In this document: positions 22,894 through 23,870 of the stretch, in pieces
How positions within the stretch are numbered: the stretch's first letter is position 1
Layout of the letters: the number at the start of each line of letters is the position of its first letter
Assembly: GCA_000787465.1 (NCBI GenBank)
Contig: JSYX01000556.1
Coordinates: 1-23,870, forward strand
Source: Thermomucor indicae-seudaticae
Taxonomy: Eukaryota; Mucoromycota; Mucoromycetes; Mucorales; Lichtheimiaceae
DNA length: 23,870 bases
Direction: 5' to 3'
The notes under the pieces: generated by a model
Databases searched by the model: none
What the model was told of the DNA's origin: nothing
What the model saw: only the letters and a program-made list of their open reading frames with translations
Translations under genes and position numbers: made by a program

Positions 22894-23335
22894 ATGGCTG
22901 CAGTACGTTACCGGCACTGACTCGCAATCTCGGAATCATGCTAATGTTCTCGAGATCTATAGTTTGTCCCTGTAAATCCAAAGCCATTCCTGAACGACCT
23001 CACCGGTAAACCGATAATCGTGAAGCTCAAATGGGGTGGCGAGTACAAGGGCTACCTCGTGTCCGTTGACGCATACATGAATCTTCAGGTGAAAAATATA
23101 CATTGACAACTCTTATAAGCTTCTTTGCTTAACCTTTTTTTTTTCGTCAGCTTGCCAACACTGAAGAATTTCAAAACGGTGTCTCCGTCGGTACTCTCGG
23201 CGAAGTTCTGATTAGGTAAAGACGGATCAAAACTTCGTACCGATGGTCGTCGTTAACTTGAAATCCCGTAGATGCAACAATGTACTTTATCTTCGTGGAG
23301 CAGAGGAAGATATGGAAATGCACGACTCACACTGA
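22894..23335 (+). CDS. SMX3: small nuclear ribonucleoprotein Sm-F
   Basis: Predicted 87-aa Sm-fold subunit of the heptameric ring on spliceosomal U1, U2, U4 and U5 snRNAs. Exons: 22894-22902 (nine bases, Met-Ala-Ala), 22963-23088, 23151-23215, 23272-23335; introns of 60, 62 and 56 nt. The Sm1 motif is [20 protein letters not shown] followed by LQLANTEEF. The Sm2 motif is [15 protein letters not shown]. The N-terminal [17 protein letters not shown] is distinctive for Sm-F rather than its paralogue Lsm6. Length is that of the family. The start was chosen because ATG GCT GCA meets a GTACGT donor in phase with an acceptor just before FVPVNPKPF, and the intron has a GCTAATG branch site. Confidence 0.95.
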
Positions 23336-23870
23336 TCATACCACATGCTACACCATCCTTTCTTTGTCCAAAGCACTTGCTTCGTAAAAAGTACATGACC
23401 TGTATCATTTCATAAATGTTGCTACGATTACCGGACCTGAACACGAGCATGGATAAAAGGAATGGCGACCTATTTTTTCTGTTATGGATACATCCGCTTC
23501 ATGTCATTGTCCTGAGACGTTGTGTCGTTGGATGTCCAATTGCCGAAGGCGAATATCGGATAACTATTGATTGCGACATGGTATTTTCCAATGTGGCCTG
23601 TGCGCTGGAATCTCAGTAACCTTCTGGTGCATAAAGTAACTTAACGCGCACTGTGCAAGCATAAATTGCTCACATTGTAGCGGAAGAGAGTGAATATTCC
23701 GCGATGAGTATAGAACTTGGCATCCTATGATACTGTTTATTGATTGAACATTGCGTCACTCGAAATACATTTTACATCAACTGCAAGCCTAATTTGCGCT
23801 AACATACGATTAAACATTACGCATATGAGAAACATGTTTTACGCTGCCATATGGTAAGGAATACGCACCT
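23336..23870. other. right-edge region without a recognised gene
   Basis: The first part is the 3' untranslated region of Sm-F. An open frame at 23416-23619 (+, 67 aa) begins with ATG but shows no domain. The last 200 bases are A/T-rich and end near a GTAAGG that could be a splice donor of something continuing to the right. Nothing can be called. Confidence 0.5.

Noticed and set aside
23253..23450. 65-codon frame (-) overlapping the Sm-F 3' end
   Set aside because: It is antisense to the Sm-F last exon and has no domain.

Overview
The window is nuclear DNA of a filamentous fungus. The genes are compact and rich in short introns (about 47-94 nt, most 55-65, nearly all GT-AG). Sm proteins, copper-fist and fungal GATA factors, SPX transporters and Boi-type proteins all point to fungi, and the overall style suggests an early-diverging lineage such as Mucoromycota. 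That lineage call is an inference, because no marker gene is present. I assembled all gene models by reading splice sites and protein motifs, so exon edges are predictions.

Layout from left to right. 1-121 (-): possible 5' end of an unrecognised gene. 737-3072 (-): membrane-anchored ubiquitin-specific protease of the Ubp1/USP30 type. 3073-5653: a long gene-poor spacer that ends in a pyrimidine-rich leader with a 5'UTR intron. 5654-6947 (+): copper-fist regulator of the Cuf1/Mac1 type. 7115-7916 (+): calmodulin-like protein, 149 aa, seven exons. 8173-10731 (-): SPX-domain phosphate/anion permease (Pho87/90/91 type). 11615-14591 (+): SH3-SAM-PH-CH polarity scaffold related to Boi1/Boi2/Pob1. 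15994-17799 (-): GATA factor with an AreA-type N-terminal motif and two zinc fingers. 18037-19912 (-): ferric-reductase-type flavocytochrome b. 20709-22777 (-): Rcm1/NSUN5 rRNA m5C methyltransferase, ten exons. 22894-23335 (+): the spliceosomal Sm-F protein. I recognised nothing in 23336-23870.

Three genes concern metal handling or its control: the copper-fist factor, the ferric reductase and the GATA factor. The most interesting signal is regulatory. ATCWGATAA, the site class bound by fungal iron-responsive GATA factors, occurs twice close upstream of the ferric reductase, once more further up the same spacer, and once 118 nt upstream of the GATA factor itself. I found no other copy by eye, against about 0.36 expected by chance in a window this size. 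A second motif, TTGGGG(G)GACCAT, is shared by the same two promoters. This suggests a linked and possibly self-regulated GATA/ferric-reductase module, although the GATA protein lacks the cysteine-rich inter-finger segment of known iron regulators.

Other structural points: introns lie at matching positions in both GATA fingers and in EF-hands 1 and 3 of the calmodulin-like gene; the Boi-like protein carries an added C-terminal CH-like domain; NSUN5 and Sm-F start codons are divergent and 116 bp apart; and the ferric reductase has a probable GC-AG intron.
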